A program made the position numbers and the translations under genes. A model generated the notes under the pieces. That model did no database searches and had not been told where the DNA came from. It saw nothing but the letters and a program-made list of their open reading frames with translations. A stretch of DNA of 64,000 nucleotides, taken from contig NZ_RHQN01000003.1 in assembly GCF_003935425.1 (NCBI RefSeq), forward strand, positions 616,334 to 680,333. The letters are read 5' to 3'. Source of the stretch: Pseudomonas sp. v388 (GTDB lineage Bacteria; Pseudomonadota; Gammaproteobacteria; Pseudomonadales; Pseudomonadaceae). Positions 10,403 to 20,334 of the stretch are shown here, piece by piece (position 1 is the stretch's first letter; each line of letters begins with the position of its first letter).

Positions 10403-11008
10403 ATGAATGATTTCACTCTGAATGCCGAACAGCGTTCCGACCTGGGGAAAGGTGCGAGCCGCCGCCTGCGTCGTCTCGCGAGCCTGGTTCCTGCTGTTGT
10501 CTACGGTGGCGACAAAGCCCCTGAGTCCATCAGCATGCTGGCTAAAGAAGTTGCCAAGCTGCTCGAAAACGAAGCTGCTTTCAGCCACGTTATCGAACTG
10601 AACGTTGCTGGCCAGAAGCAGAACGTCCTGATCAAGGCACTGCAGCGTCACCCAGCCAAAGGTCACGTGATGCACGCTGACTTCGTACGCGTTATCGCCG
10701 GCCAGAAACTGACCGCGATCGTACCGGTTCACTTCATCAACGAAGAAGCTCCGGTCAAGAAAGGCGGCGAAATCTCGCACACTACTACCGAGCTGGAAGT
10801 TTCCTGCCTGCCGAAAGATCTGCCTGAGTTCATCGAAGTCGATCTGGGCGCTCTGGAAATCGGTGACAACGTTCACCTGTCCGACCTCAAGGCTCCTAAC
10901 GGCGTTGAGTTCGTTGCACTGGCACACGGCACCGACCTGGCTATCGCCAACGTCCACGCTCCGCGTGTAGTTGTTGAAGACACCAAAGAAGAAGGCGCTG
11001 CCGAGTAA
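10403..11008 (+). CDS. rplY: 50S ribosomal protein L25, long Ctc form
   Basis: Binds 5S rRNA in the large subunit. The ATG at 10403 follows GGAGAA by 7 nt; a longer frame from 10352 has no such site. The N-terminal L25 domain ([19 protein letters not shown]) is followed by the beta-barrel extension of the general-stress Ctc type ([19 protein letters not shown]), total 201 residues. The acidic tail ends in [10 protein letters not shown]. It is in the prs-rplY-pth-ychF order usual for gammaproteobacteria. Confidence 0.96.
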   Translation: MNDFTLNAEQRSDLGKGASRRLRRLASLVPAVVYGGDKAPESISMLAKEVAKLLENEAAFSHVIELNVAGQKQNVLIKALQRHPAKGHVMHADFVRVIAGQKLTAIVPVHFINEEAPVKKGGEISHTTTELEVSCLPKDLPEFIEVDLGALEIGDNVHLSDLKAPNGVEFVALAHGTDLAIANVHAPRVVVEDTKEEGAAE

Positions 11009-11173
11009 TTCATTACTCTGGTAACGTCGGAGTTGCCCAGGAAACAACGCGAGCCATAGCAGGCAAAGCGGGCGAGATCGCGGAGTTTACATCATGGTAA
11101 ATGAGCCTTTTTCGTTCACTCTTGCCGCTGTGGTCAGCGGTGTTATCCACAACTCCAAGGAAGGGCCCCTGTC

Positions 11174-11758
11174 GTGACCGCCATACAACTGATCGTTGGC
11201 CTGGGAAATCCAGGCACTGAATACGAACAGACCCGGCATAACGCAGGGGCTCTTTTCGTTGAGCGTATTGCTGCGGCGAACCGAGTCAACCTCGTTCCCG
11301 AGCGCAAATTCTTCGGCCTGACCGGGCGCTTTTCGCATCAAGGTCAGGATATTCGTCTGCTGATCCCCACCACGTTCATGAACCGCAGCGGCCAGGCCGT
11401 GGCGGCGCTCGCCGGTTTCTATCGAATTCCGGTTGACGCGATACTGGTGGCCCACGACGAACTCGACCTGCCTCCGGGCGTCGCCAAACTCAAAGTCGGC
11501 GGCGGTCATGGCGGGCATAACGGGCTGCGCGACATCATCGCGCAGCTCGGCAACCAGAATACATTCCATCGCTTGCGGCTTGGCATCGGCCACCCGGGCG
11601 ATGCCAGCAAGGTATCCGGTTTTGTCCTGGGTCGAGCGCCACGCGCCGAACAGGAAAAACTGGACGCCAGTATCGATTTTGCCCTCGGCGTGCTGCCGGA
11701 TATCTTCGCCGGTGAATGGAACCGGGCGATGAAAAACCTGCACAGCCAGAAGGCCTGA
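11174..11758 (+). CDS. pth: Peptidyl-tRNA hydrolase
   Basis: Recycles tRNA from prematurely released peptidyl-tRNA. The motif [20 protein letters not shown] carries the essential Asn and His, and HDELDLPPG and [13 protein letters not shown] are family signatures. The start is GTG 11174 after AGGAAGGG. At 194 residues it is normal. It is followed after 21 bp by ychF. Confidence 0.97.
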   Translation: MTAIQLIVGLGNPGTEYEQTRHNAGALFVERIAAANRVNLVPERKFFGLTGRFSHQGQDIRLLIPTTFMNRSGQAVAALAGFYRIPVDAILVAHDELDLPPGVAKLKVGGGHGGHNGLRDIIAQLGNQNTFHRLRLGIGHPGDASKVSGFVLGRAPRAEQEKLDASIDFALGVLPDIFAGEWNRAMKNLHSQKA

Positions 11759-11779
11759 CATCACTCGAGGGGATACACC

Positions 11780-12880
<1,101 letters not shown>

Positions 12881-12917
12881 CGGCCGTCCGTGATACGAGC
12901 GGACACTGACTGACCTC

Positions 12918-12953
12918 AAGCCCCCGTCATCGCCATGCGATTCGGGGGCTTTT
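12918..12953 (+). terminator. Intrinsic terminator after ychF
   Basis: AAGCCCCCG pairs with CGGGGGCTT, followed by TTT. It marks the left boundary of the accessory island. Confidence 0.85.
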
Positions 12954-13323
12954 GCATCTCGACGCAAAAGCACAGCCTCGCGGATCGAGGCGAGTGCAGC
13001 GCATCGATCTCGGTGCAAGCGCTCTTCGGTTATGCCGCCAGATGCCGAAAGATCGAAGCCTCCCTGCCCTCTTCGCCCTGGGTCGCTATACCTGAAACAA
13101 CCTCGCACTTGCCGGCCCGCGAACTCTCGTCTGCCATGGGTCGACCAAACGCCAATTATTTGGTGGGGCGCGGCGGATCTTCTATGTAAAATGTCGCCCA
13201 AACTACCGCCAGTCGACGTACTTCTGTAAGTCACTACCCGCATGGGTGCTAGCGAACGGTTATGGACTTTCATTGTGTCAACGGACCAGGCAGAGCCTTG
13301 TCATAACTCAAGGTATTACTCTT
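12954..13323 (+). other. Leader and promoter region of the polysaccharide island
   Basis: No convincing gene lies here; the short open frames have no ribosome site or recognisable product. Around 13,160-13,192 the sequence becomes AT-rich and contains a weak promoter-like pair, TTGGTG (13160-13165) and TATGTA (13183-13188), 17 bp apart. The following leader of about 130 bp contains an ops-like element, and AAGG near 13,310 serves the TTG start of rmlB. Confidence 0.5.
13245..13255 (+). promoter_or_regulatory. Possible ops/JUMPStart-like element
   Basis: GGTGCTAGCGA matches the ops core GGCGGTAGCGT at 8 of 11 positions, on the coding strand and about 70 bp upstream of the first O-antigen gene, the expected place for RfaH-dependent antitermination of long surface-polysaccharide operons. 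One short imperfect match could be chance. Confidence 0.3.
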
Positions 13324-14397
13324 TTGAAGATCTTAGTAACAGGTGGTGCAGGTTTCATCGGTTCGGCGGTCATTCGCCATATTATTTCCAATACGAATGA
13401 CTCGGTCGTCAACGTCGACAAGCTGACCTACGCAGGCAACCTCGAATCGCTTCAATCGGTGGATCAGAACGAGCGCTATGCCTTTGCGCATGTAGATATC
13501 TGCGACCGCGAAGCCGTCGACCGGGTTTTCAATGAGCACCAGCCCGATGCCGTGATGCATCTGGCCGCCGAGTCCCACGTCGACCGCTCGATCAGCGGCC
13601 CGTCGGAGTTCATCCAGACCAACATCATCGGTACCTACACACTGCTCGAAGCCGCCCGTGGCTACTGGAACCAGCTGGACGAAACGCGCAAGGCCGCGTT
13701 CCGGTTCCACCATATTTCTACCGATGAAGTGTACGGCGACCTGGAAGGTCCGGAAGACCTGTTCACCGAAACCACGCCCTACCAGCCAAGCTCGCCCTAC
13801 TCGGCCAGCAAGGCCAGCTCCGACCACCTGGTACGCGCCTGGAGCCGCACCTACGGCCTGCCGACCCTGGTGACCAACTGCTCGAACAACTACGGACCGT
13901 GCCATTTCCCCGAGAAGCTGATTCCACTGATCATTCTCAACGCACTGGAAGGCAAGCCGCTGCCTATCTATGGCAAGGGTGATCAGGTACGGGACTGGCT
14001 GTATGTCGAAGACCACGCCCGCGCACTGTACAAGGTCGTGACCGAAGGCGAGATCGGCGAGACTTACAACATCGGCGGTCACAACGAAAAGCAGAACATC
14101 GAAGTGGTGCACACCGTCTGCGCCCTGCTCGATCAATTGCGTCCGGACTCGGCCTTCCGCCCGCATGCTGACCTGATCACTTACGTGCAGGACCGTCCGG
14201 GCCATGACCTGCGCTATGCGATCGATGCGAGCAAGATCCAGCGCGAACTGGGCTGGGTGCCTGAAGAAAGCTTCGAATCCGGTATCCGCAAAACCGTGGA
14301 GTGGTACCTGAACAATCCTGAATGGGTAGCGCACGTGAAAAGCGGCAGCTACCAACAATGGATCGACAAGAACTACACAGCGCGCGCCGATAAATGA
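13324..14397 (+). CDS. rmlB: dTDP-glucose 4,6-dehydratase
   Basis: Converts dTDP-glucose to dTDP-4-keto-6-deoxy-D-glucose, the branch point for all deoxysugars of this island. I start at TTG 13324, giving [20 protein letters not shown] with the NAD-binding GGAGFIG at the very N terminus as in the family; AAGG lies about 11 nt upstream. The frame opens further upstream, but that extension is unlike RmlB. The catalytic motifs [11 protein letters not shown] and [10 protein letters not shown] (YxxxK) are present. The product has 357 residues. It overlaps rmlD at the stop. Confidence 0.94.
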   Translation: MKILVTGGAGFIGSAVIRHIISNTNDSVVNVDKLTYAGNLESLQSVDQNERYAFAHVDICDREAVDRVFNEHQPDAVMHLAAESHVDRSISGPSEFIQTNIIGTYTLLEAARGYWNQLDETRKAAFRFHHISTDEVYGDLEGPEDLFTETTPYQPSSPYSASKASSDHLVRAWSRTYGLPTLVTNCSNNYGPCHFPEKLIPLIILNALEGKPLPIYGKGDQVRDWLYVEDHARALYKVVTEGEIGETYNIGGHNEKQNIEVVHTVCALLDQLRPDSAFRPHADLITYVQDRPGHDLRYAIDASKIQRELGWVPEESFESGIRKTVEWYLNNPEWVAHVKSGSYQQWIDKNYTARADK

Positions 14398-15302
14398 TGA
14401 AAATTCTTCTGCTGGGCAAGAACGGCCAGGTGGGTTGGGAGCTGCAACGCTCGCTCTCGGTACTGGGTGAGGTCGTGGCGCTGGATCGCCACACATTGTC
14501 TACCGCCTACGGCGACCTGTCGGGCGACCTCTCTGATCTGACAGGACTGCGCGAAACGATACGTCGTGTGCAGCCTCAGGTCATCGTCAATGCGGCGGCC
14601 TACACCGCCGTCGACAAGGCCGAAACCGATCGGGAACTGGCTCGCACAGTCAACGCACTGGCCAGTCAGGTTCTGGCAGAAGAAGCGCTGCAGCTGGACG
14701 CGCTGCTGGTCCACTATTCGACCGACTACGTATTCGACGGTACCGGGACTACAGCCTGGAAGGAAACCGACAAGGTGGCGCCGGGCAACTACTACGGCGC
14801 GACCAAGCTCGAAGGCGAGCAGCTGATCACAGCGACAGGCTGCAAGCACCTGATCTTCCGCACCAGCTGGGTGTATGCCGCCCGTGGCAACAACTTCGCC
14901 AAGACCATGCTGCGTCTTGCCAAGGACCGTACTTCCCTGAACGTCATCGCCGACCAGATCGGCGCGCCGACCGGTGCAGACCTGTTGGCTGACATCGCCA
15001 CCGCCGCGCTGCAACAGACGCTGGTTCGCCCGGAGCTGTGCGGCATTTACCACCTGGCGCCGGCCGGTGAAGTGTCCTGGCATGCCTATGCCGAGTTCGC
15101 CATCAACTTTGCTCGCATCCAGGGTGAACCGTTGGCGGTCGAAACGATCAATCCTATCCCCACCACCGAATACCCGACTCCGGCTCAGCGCCCGCTTAAC
15201 TCAAGATTGAACACAGAGAAGCTGCGCCGCAATTTTTCCCTGCACTTGCCGGACTGGCAAAGTGGTGTAACCCGTATGCTCATGGAAGTTCTTAATAAAT
15301 GA
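14394..15302 (+). CDS. rmlD: dTDP-4-dehydrorhamnose reductase
   Basis: NAD(P)H-dependent last step to dTDP-L-rhamnose. [19 protein letters not shown] is the nucleotide-binding N terminus, [10 protein letters not shown] and [10 protein letters not shown] give the SDR catalytic residues. Two adjacent ATGs (14394, 14397) overlap the rmlB stop; the second gives the usual MKILLL start. At about 302 residues it is normal. It overlaps rmlA by 4 bp, so rmlB-rmlD-rmlA form a coupled unit. Confidence 0.95.
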   Translation: MMKILLLGKNGQVGWELQRSLSVLGEVVALDRHTLSTAYGDLSGDLSDLTGLRETIRRVQPQVIVNAAAYTAVDKAETDRELARTVNALASQVLAEEALQLDALLVHYSTDYVFDGTGTTAWKETDKVAPGNYYGATKLEGEQLITATGCKHLIFRTSWVYAARGNNFAKTMLRLAKDRTSLNVIADQIGAPTGADLLADIATAALQQTLVRPELCGIYHLAPAGEVSWHAYAEFAINFARIQGEPLAVETINPIPTTEYPTPAQRPLNSRLNTEKLRRNFSLHLPDWQSGVTRMLMEVLNK

Positions 15303-16189
15303 CCACCATCAATCGTAAAGGCATCATCCTGGCCGGCGGCTCGGGTACTCGTCTGCATCCCCTCACCCTTGGCGTCTCCAAGCAGATGCTGCCGATCTAC
15401 GACAAGCCGATGATTTTCTATCCGCTTTCGGTCCTGATGTTGGCCGGGATGCGGGAGATCCTGATCATCTCCACACCTGAAGATCTGCCAAGCTTCCGCA
15501 AGCTGTTGGGTGATGGCAGCCAGTACGGGATTGAGCTGACCTACGCCGAGCAACCTAGTCCGGACGGTCTGGCACAGGCTTTCATTATTGGTGAAGAGTT
15601 CATCGGCAACGATCCTTGCTGCCTGATCCTGGGCGACAACATTTTCTACGGTCAGCACTTCTCCGAAAACCTGCGCTCTGCCAGCCAGCAGACAAGCGGC
15701 GCTACCGTCTTTGGTTATCACGTATCAGACCCTGAGCGCTTCGGTGTCGTTGAGTTCGACGAGACGGGCCGCGCATTGAGCATCGAAGAGAAACCCGATG
15801 CTCCAAAGTCCAGCTACGCAGTCACCGGTCTGTACTTCTACGATAACCAGGTCGTGGAAATCGCCAAAAACATCAAGCCTTCCGAGCGTGGCGAGCTGGA
15901 AATCACAGACGTCAACCGCGTTTACCTGGAACAACAAAGCCTGAACGTGGAAATACTGGGGCGCGGATTTGCCTGGCTCGATACCGGCACCCACGAGTCG
16001 CTGCTGGAAGCGAGCCACTTCGTGCACACCATCGAACAACGCCAGGGCTGGAAAGTCGCCTGCCTGGAAGAGATCGCGTACACCAATGGCTGGATCACAC
16101 CGGAACAACTGGGCGAGCAGGCTGAAAAGCTGAAGAAGACCGGCTACGGGCAGTATCTGCAAAAGCTGCTCAAGCTCGGCTCGTTCTAA
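15299..16189 (+). CDS. rmlA: Glucose-1-phosphate thymidylyltransferase
   Basis: Makes dTDP-glucose from dTTP and glucose-1-phosphate; usually feedback-inhibited by dTDP-L-rhamnose. The motif [20 protein letters not shown] and the following [15 protein letters not shown] are the nucleotidyltransferase signature, with the metal-binding Asp in LGDNIFYG. The length of 296 residues is typical. The C-terminal [20 protein letters not shown] is characteristic of RmlA rather than other thymidylyltransferases. Confidence 0.96.
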   Translation: MTTINRKGIILAGGSGTRLHPLTLGVSKQMLPIYDKPMIFYPLSVLMLAGMREILIISTPEDLPSFRKLLGDGSQYGIELTYAEQPSPDGLAQAFIIGEEFIGNDPCCLILGDNIFYGQHFSENLRSASQQTSGATVFGYHVSDPERFGVVEFDETGRALSIEEKPDAPKSSYAVTGLYFYDNQVVEIAKNIKPSERGELEITDVNRVYLEQQSLNVEILGRGFAWLDTGTHESLLEASHFVHTIEQRQGWKVACLEEIAYTNGWITPEQLGEQAEKLKKTGYGQYLQKLLKLGSF

Positions 16190-16217
16190 GGCGCGTTACC
16201 CGTAAGGCTACCCCCGT

Positions 16218-17132
16218 ATGAGCTCTGAGCTTCCCAAGGTAGCCATACTGCTGGCGGCCTACAACGGTATGTCGTGGATCGAGGAGCAGCTTGACTCGAT
16301 CCTGAAACAGACGAACGTCAGTGTCAGCGTATTTATCAGTGTCGATCCGTCCACGGACGGCACTGAGGCGTGGTGTACATCCATTGCGAAGCGACATGCC
16401 AACATCATCCTCCTGCCGCCTGCGGGGCATTTCGGTGGCGCGGCGCGTAATTTCTTCCGGTTGGTTCGGGATGTCGACTTCTCACCCTTTGACTACGTCG
16501 CCTTTTCAGACCAGGACGACATCTGGCATCCGGGCAAACTGAAGCGCGCCATCGCCAGATTGAATTCCGAGCAGTTCGAAGCCTATTCCAGCAACGTCAT
16601 TGCGTTTTGGCCTGATGGTCGAAGATTACTGCTGGACAAGGCGCAGCCTCAAGTTCGCTGGGACTATCTCTTCGAAGCTGCAGGCCCAGGCTGTACCTAC
16701 GTGCTAAACCGCCGCCTGGCGGACGCGTTCAAGTCGTCGCTCGTCGGACACTGGGACCTGGCGCAGGAGGTCGGCCTCCACGACTGGTATTGTTATGCTT
16801 TTGCACGATCCCAGGGGTTTCGCTGGTTCATCGACCCGGAGCCCGGCATGCAGTATCGACAACACGAAAAGAATCAGGTAGGTGCCAATACCGGCATCGG
16901 CTCCTTCCTCGCACGACTCAAGACCATAACGAACGGTTGGTGGCCTGCGCAGGTTCTGCTGATTGATCGGTTGACCGGACACAACCCGCTGCTTTCAGCA
17001 GAGACGCCGCGCGCTTCACGCTTGCAGTTCCTCAGGTTGGCCCTCAGGGCCAGGCATTGTCGAAGGCGAGGACGGGACAAGCTGCTGTTTGTAGTCGCGT
17101 GTATCGCGGCCAGCATAAGCACCGCCAGGTAA
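16218..17132 (+). CDS. GT2-family glycosyltransferase, probable rhamnosyltransferase
   Basis: A soluble GT-A glycosyltransferase. The N-terminal VAILLAAYNGMSWIEEQLDS and the metal-binding SDQDDIWHPGKL near residue 97 are typical of the RfbN-like group that transfers rhamnose from dTDP-L-rhamnose. The later HDWYCYAFARSQGF and YRQHEKNQVGAN are acceptor-side motifs also seen in the paralogue at 35122-36105. It starts 28 bp after rmlA. The last 30 residues are basic (RARHCRRRGRDK) and then hydrophobic. A gap of about 475 bp follows, which breaks the otherwise tight operon. The acceptor and linkage cannot be read from sequence. Confidence 0.85.
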   Translation: MSSELPKVAILLAAYNGMSWIEEQLDSILKQTNVSVSVFISVDPSTDGTEAWCTSIAKRHANIILLPPAGHFGGAARNFFRLVRDVDFSPFDYVAFSDQDDIWHPGKLKRAIARLNSEQFEAYSSNVIAFWPDGRRLLLDKAQPQVRWDYLFEAAGPGCTYVLNRRLADAFKSSLVGHWDLAQEVGLHDWYCYAFARSQGFRWFIDPEPGMQYRQHEKNQVGANTGIGSFLARLKTITNGWWPAQVLLIDRLTGHNPLLSAETPRASRLQFLRLALRARHCRRRGRDKLLFVVACIAASISTAR

Positions 17133-17607
17133 GACCTGCTACCCCGAAATTCCAGAGCTCAAAGGAGGGTGTCCGGCACGCGTTGAGCAAGCTCGGCGCG
17201 ACAGATATTAGCGCTGCACTTGAGGGGCCGAATGTTCCTTGGAGACGGCTTATGTTAATGTGCGGCCTTCATTTTTTTGGCGTCCCGAGCCAAACGAGCC
17301 GGCCCGCTGTCAGAGATGGAACTCGTACATCCGTGATGCGATTCGATCCTGCATACGGTTTTTTGCATACGGGTTTTGGCAAACGCCTTTGACTACCCGA
17401 GTCAGCCAGAGACGGGGGAGCCAGCCTACTCATGCAGGCGCGCGCCAGTCACTGAGACAGCGACTGAGTTGGGTAAGAAGCGATCGCGTGCCCCGGGCGG
17501 CTTTTGCAAGCGCCAGTAGATTACGAGACCCGGGCTAACCCTGTATTAGCCTTCCGGATCCAGGCCATCTCAGGCCGTCCGGATCAGAATTTCGGAGATA
17601 AGTAAGT
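17133..17607 (+). other. 475-bp non-coding gap inside the O-antigen operon
   Basis: No supported gene. Short frames (e.g. 17239-17538) have no good ribosome site or recognisable product. A weak promoter-like pair, TTACGA (17521-17526) and TATTAG (17544-17549), has a 17-bp spacer. Just after it TCCGGATC occurs twice (around 17554 and 17579) with AGGCC between. The stretch may hold a promoter for rmlC-wzm-wzt or be the scar of a lost gene. Confidence 0.4.
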
Positions 17608-18153
17608 ATGAATGCCACACGTCTCGCAATCCCAGAAGTCATAGTTTTCGAACCCAAAGTGTTCGGTGATGATCGTGGGTTTTTCTTTGAAAGCTTCAGT
17701 CAGCGAGTATTTGAAGAGGCTGTAGGCCGGCCGGTGCACTTCGTTCAAGACAACCATTCGCGCTCGGTCAAAGGTGTGTTGCGTGGCATGCATTACCAGA
17801 TCCAGCAACCGCAGGGCAAACTTGTGCGGGTTACCCAGGGAGAAGTCTTCGACGTTGCGGTCGATCTGCGCAAAAGTTCACCGACCTTTGGCAAATGGGT
17901 AGGCGTGAACCTCAGCGCAGAGAACAAGAAGCAGCTCTGGATCCCTGAAGGTTTCGCCCATGGTTTCATCGTGTTGTCAGAGAGTGCTGAGTTTCTCTAT
18001 AAGACCACTGACTATTGGGCACCCGAGCACGAACGAAGCCTTGCCTGGAATGATGCAACGGTCGGAATCGACTGGCCTTTCAGCGAACAGCCTGCCTTGT
18101 CTGCCAAAGATCAGAAAGCTGCCAGCTTTGAGAGCGCAGAGGTATTTGCGTAG
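17608..18153 (+). CDS. rmlC: dTDP-4-dehydrorhamnose 3,5-epimerase
   Basis: Cupin-fold epimerase, third step to dTDP-L-rhamnose. The catalytic His lies in LRGMHYQIQQPQGKLVRV and a supporting His in VQDNHSRSVKGV. The C-terminal YKTTDYWAPEHERSLAWND is the usual signature. At 181 residues it is normal. GGAGAT lies 9 nt before ATG. Unusually it is separated from rmlBDA by a glycosyltransferase and a non-coding gap, and it is coupled instead to wzm (stop and start share a base). Confidence 0.95.
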   Translation: MNATRLAIPEVIVFEPKVFGDDRGFFFESFSQRVFEEAVGRPVHFVQDNHSRSVKGVLRGMHYQIQQPQGKLVRVTQGEVFDVAVDLRKSSPTFGKWVGVNLSAENKKQLWIPEGFAHGFIVLSESAEFLYKTTDYWAPEHERSLAWNDATVGIDWPFSEQPALSAKDQKAASFESAEVFA

Positions 18154-18980
18154 TGAATCCTCATTCGAACCCGTCAGCCGGGCCTGTAAAGCTGGTTACG
18201 AGCTTATGGGCAAATCGCTCACTGATCATGCAAATGACGGAACGCGAAGTCACTGGGCGTTACCGCGGATCGATCATGGGTCTAACCTGGTCATTCTTCA
18301 ACCCGGTCCTGATGCTCGCTGTCTATACCTTCGTTTTCTCGGAGATCTTCAGCGCCAGATGGGTAGGCGTTGATGTGGGCAAAGGCGGATTCGCCATATT
18401 GCTGTTCGTAGGAATGATCGTGCACGGTCTATTTGCCGAGTGCGCTAACCGCGCACCTTCGCTAGTAATGGCCAATAGCAACTACGTAAAGAAGGTGGTA
18501 TTTCCTCTGGAGATTCTTCCGGTTATTACACTAGGTTCAGCCCTGTTCCACAGTTGTGTAAGTCTTGTAGTCCTGTTAATCGCTCAACTGGTGATCCTTA
18601 ATACCTTGTATTGGACTGCTCTGCTGTTTCCACTGATTCTCTTGCCTTTGATGCTGGGCACACTGGGATTCAGCTGGCTCCTTGCGTCGCTGGGCGTTTA
18701 CCTGCGTGATGTAGGACAAGTAATAACAGTGTTGACCACCGTCCTGCTATTTCTGTCCCCGGTTCTTTATCCAATGGCGGCGCTCCCCGAGGCATACCGC
18801 CCTTGGCTGCAGTTGAACCCGCTGACCTACATCATTGAGGAAAGTCGCAACGTGTTGTTATTTGGCAGCGTTCCCGACTGGACAGATTTTGGTATCGCCA
18901 TGCTGATCGGCTCGGGAATAGCCGTGCTGGGCTTCTGGTTTTTCCAAAAGACACGCAAAGGATTCGCTGATGTCATCTGA
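18153..18980 (+). CDS. wzm: O-antigen ABC transporter permease Wzm
   Basis: Inner-membrane ABC-2 permease that carries undecaprenyl-PP-linked O-chain across the membrane with Wzt. The start is GTG 18153. The N-terminal cytoplasmic helix ends in REVTGRYRGSIMGLTWSFFN, the characteristic opening of polysaccharide-exporting permeases, and about six hydrophobic segments follow (e.g. LVVLLIAQLVIL, VITVLTTVLLFLSPVLYPMA). The length is 275 residues. It overlaps wzt by 11 bp. The presence of Wzm/Wzt and absence of Wzx/Wzy define the ABC-dependent route. Confidence 0.93.
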   Translation: MNPHSNPSAGPVKLVTSLWANRSLIMQMTEREVTGRYRGSIMGLTWSFFNPVLMLAVYTFVFSEIFSARWVGVDVGKGGFAILLFVGMIVHGLFAECANRAPSLVMANSNYVKKVVFPLEILPVITLGSALFHSCVSLVVLLIAQLVILNTLYWTALLFPLILLPLMLGTLGFSWLLASLGVYLRDVGQVITVLTTVLLFLSPVLYPMAALPEAYRPWLQLNPLTYIIEESRNVLLFGSVPDWTDFGIAMLIGSGIAVLGFWFFQKTRKGFADVI

Positions 18981-20334
18981 TCAAGCTGTAATCAGCGTAA
19001 AGAACGTATCCAAGTGCTTCTACACCTATGACAAGCCTCGCGACCGCCTGAAACAGGCAATCGTCCCGCGGCTTCAGCGCTGGTCCGGGCAGGAACCGAC
19101 GACCTACGGTAAAGAGTTCTGGGCACTGCGCGATATCAATTTTGAAGTCGGCAAAGGCGAAACCGTTGGTATTGTCGGCCGTAACGGCTCCGGTAAGTCG
19201 ACACTGCTTCAGATCATATGCGGAACTCTGAATCCTACGATTGGCGAGATCGAAACCAGAGGACGTGTGGCTGCTCTGCTGGAACTGGGCTCAGGTTTCA
19301 ATCCTGAGTTTACAGGCCGTGAGAACGTATATCTGAACGCTGCGGTGCTGGGCTTGACCCATGACGAAGTGGATCAGCGATTCGATGCAATCGCTGGTTT
19401 TGCCGACATTGGGGAGTTTCTTGACCAGCCTGTGAAGGCCTATTCCAGCGGCATGGCAGTACGGTTGGCTTTTGCAGTGCAAGCGCAGGTCGATCCGGAG
19501 ATTCTGGTCGTAGACGAGGCTCTTTCAGTCGGTGACGCTCGCTTCCAGGCCAAATGCTTCGAGCGCTTGCGGCAGTTGAAGGAGAACGGCACCAGCATTC
19601 TTCTGGTTACACATTCCAGTGAGCAAGTGGTGACCCACTGCTCACGGGCCATTCTGCTGGAGAAAAGCAGGATCGAGATGATTGGCGAATCGCGGCCAGT
19701 GATCAATCGTTACACCGACATTCTGTTTGGGCGTGAGAAAAGTGTTGCTGCGGTGAAGGCGCTGGACCTTGCCGAAGCCGAGCGGGTGGATACACCACTT
19801 GCACCGTCAAACCAGATATCACTGCGGTTCGACTCGGACGTGTACGCCACCCGCGCCGGATACAATCCACACGAGTATCGCTGGGGTGATGGCGCCGCGA
19901 CCCTGCTCGATTTCCATCTGAGCGTGCCAGGCCGAGAGTACCCACCAAGTATCGAGTCCGGTGAACACTTTACGCTTCTGGTGGCACTCCGATTCAACCG
20001 CACGGTCATCAATCCGATCGTGGGTTTTACGATCAAAACAAAGGAAGGGGTCACCGTCTACGGTACCAACTCCTACATGCTCAACTGCGAAGCGATGAGT
20101 TTGCTCGGTCATCCAGGCTCCCAGGCGAAAGCTTGCCTGACATTCAAGAGCTCACTGGCGTCCGGCGATTACTTCATTTCGGTAGGGATTGCGTCCCGAC
20201 AGGGGGAGGAAATCGTGCCCCACGACAGGAGATACGATTCGATACATTTCGTTGTCGAGCCTACGCCAAAGCTTCTCGGTCTGATCGATCTCGATGCGTC
20301 CATAGATATTGAACCGGTAACTGTTGATGTTTGA
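18970..20334 (+). CDS. wzt: O-antigen ABC transporter ATPase Wzt with C-terminal glycan-binding domain
   Basis: Energises Wzm. The Walker A IVGRNGSGKSTLLQI lies near residue 63, the signature KAYSSGMAVRLAFAVQ and Walker B ILVVDEALSVGDA follow, then LVTHSSEQV. After about residue 270 a separate beta-rich domain (VTVYGTNSYMLNCEA, SGDYFISVGIASRQGEE) matches the Wzt C-terminal fold. In E. coli O8/O9a that domain recognises the modified non-reducing end of the finished chain. At 454 residues it is the long form. It overlaps the next gene, a probable end-modifying enzyme, by 8 bp, which fits a terminator-recognition mechanism. Confidence 0.93.
   Translation: MSSDQAVISVKNVSKCFYTYDKPRDRLKQAIVPRLQRWSGQEPTTYGKEFWALRDINFEVGKGETVGIVGRNGSGKSTLLQIICGTLNPTIGEIETRGRVAALLELGSGFNPEFTGRENVYLNAAVLGLTHDEVDQRFDAIAGFADIGEFLDQPVKAYSSGMAVRLAFAVQAQVDPEILVVDEALSVGDARFQAKCFERLRQLKENGTSILLVTHSSEQVVTHCSRAILLEKSRIEMIGESRPVINRYTDILFGREKSVAAVKALDLAEAERVDTPLAPSNQISLRFDSDVYATRAGYNPHEYRWGDGAATLLDFHLSVPGREYPPSIESGEHFTLLVALRFNRTVINPIVGFTIKTKEGVTVYGTNSYMLNCEAMSLLGHPGSQAKACLTFKSSLASGDYFISVGIASRQGEEIVPHDRRYDSIHFVVEPTPKLLGLIDLDASIDIEPVTVDV

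Noticed and set aside
13194-13206. ACTACCGCC, which reads GGCGGTAGT on the minus strand like an ops core
   Set aside because: The orientation is opposite to transcription of the O-antigen genes, so it cannot recruit RfaH to that transcript.
17239-17538. 99-codon frame in the operon gap
   Set aside because: It has no ribosome site and no family resemblance, and its composition is like non-coding sequence.
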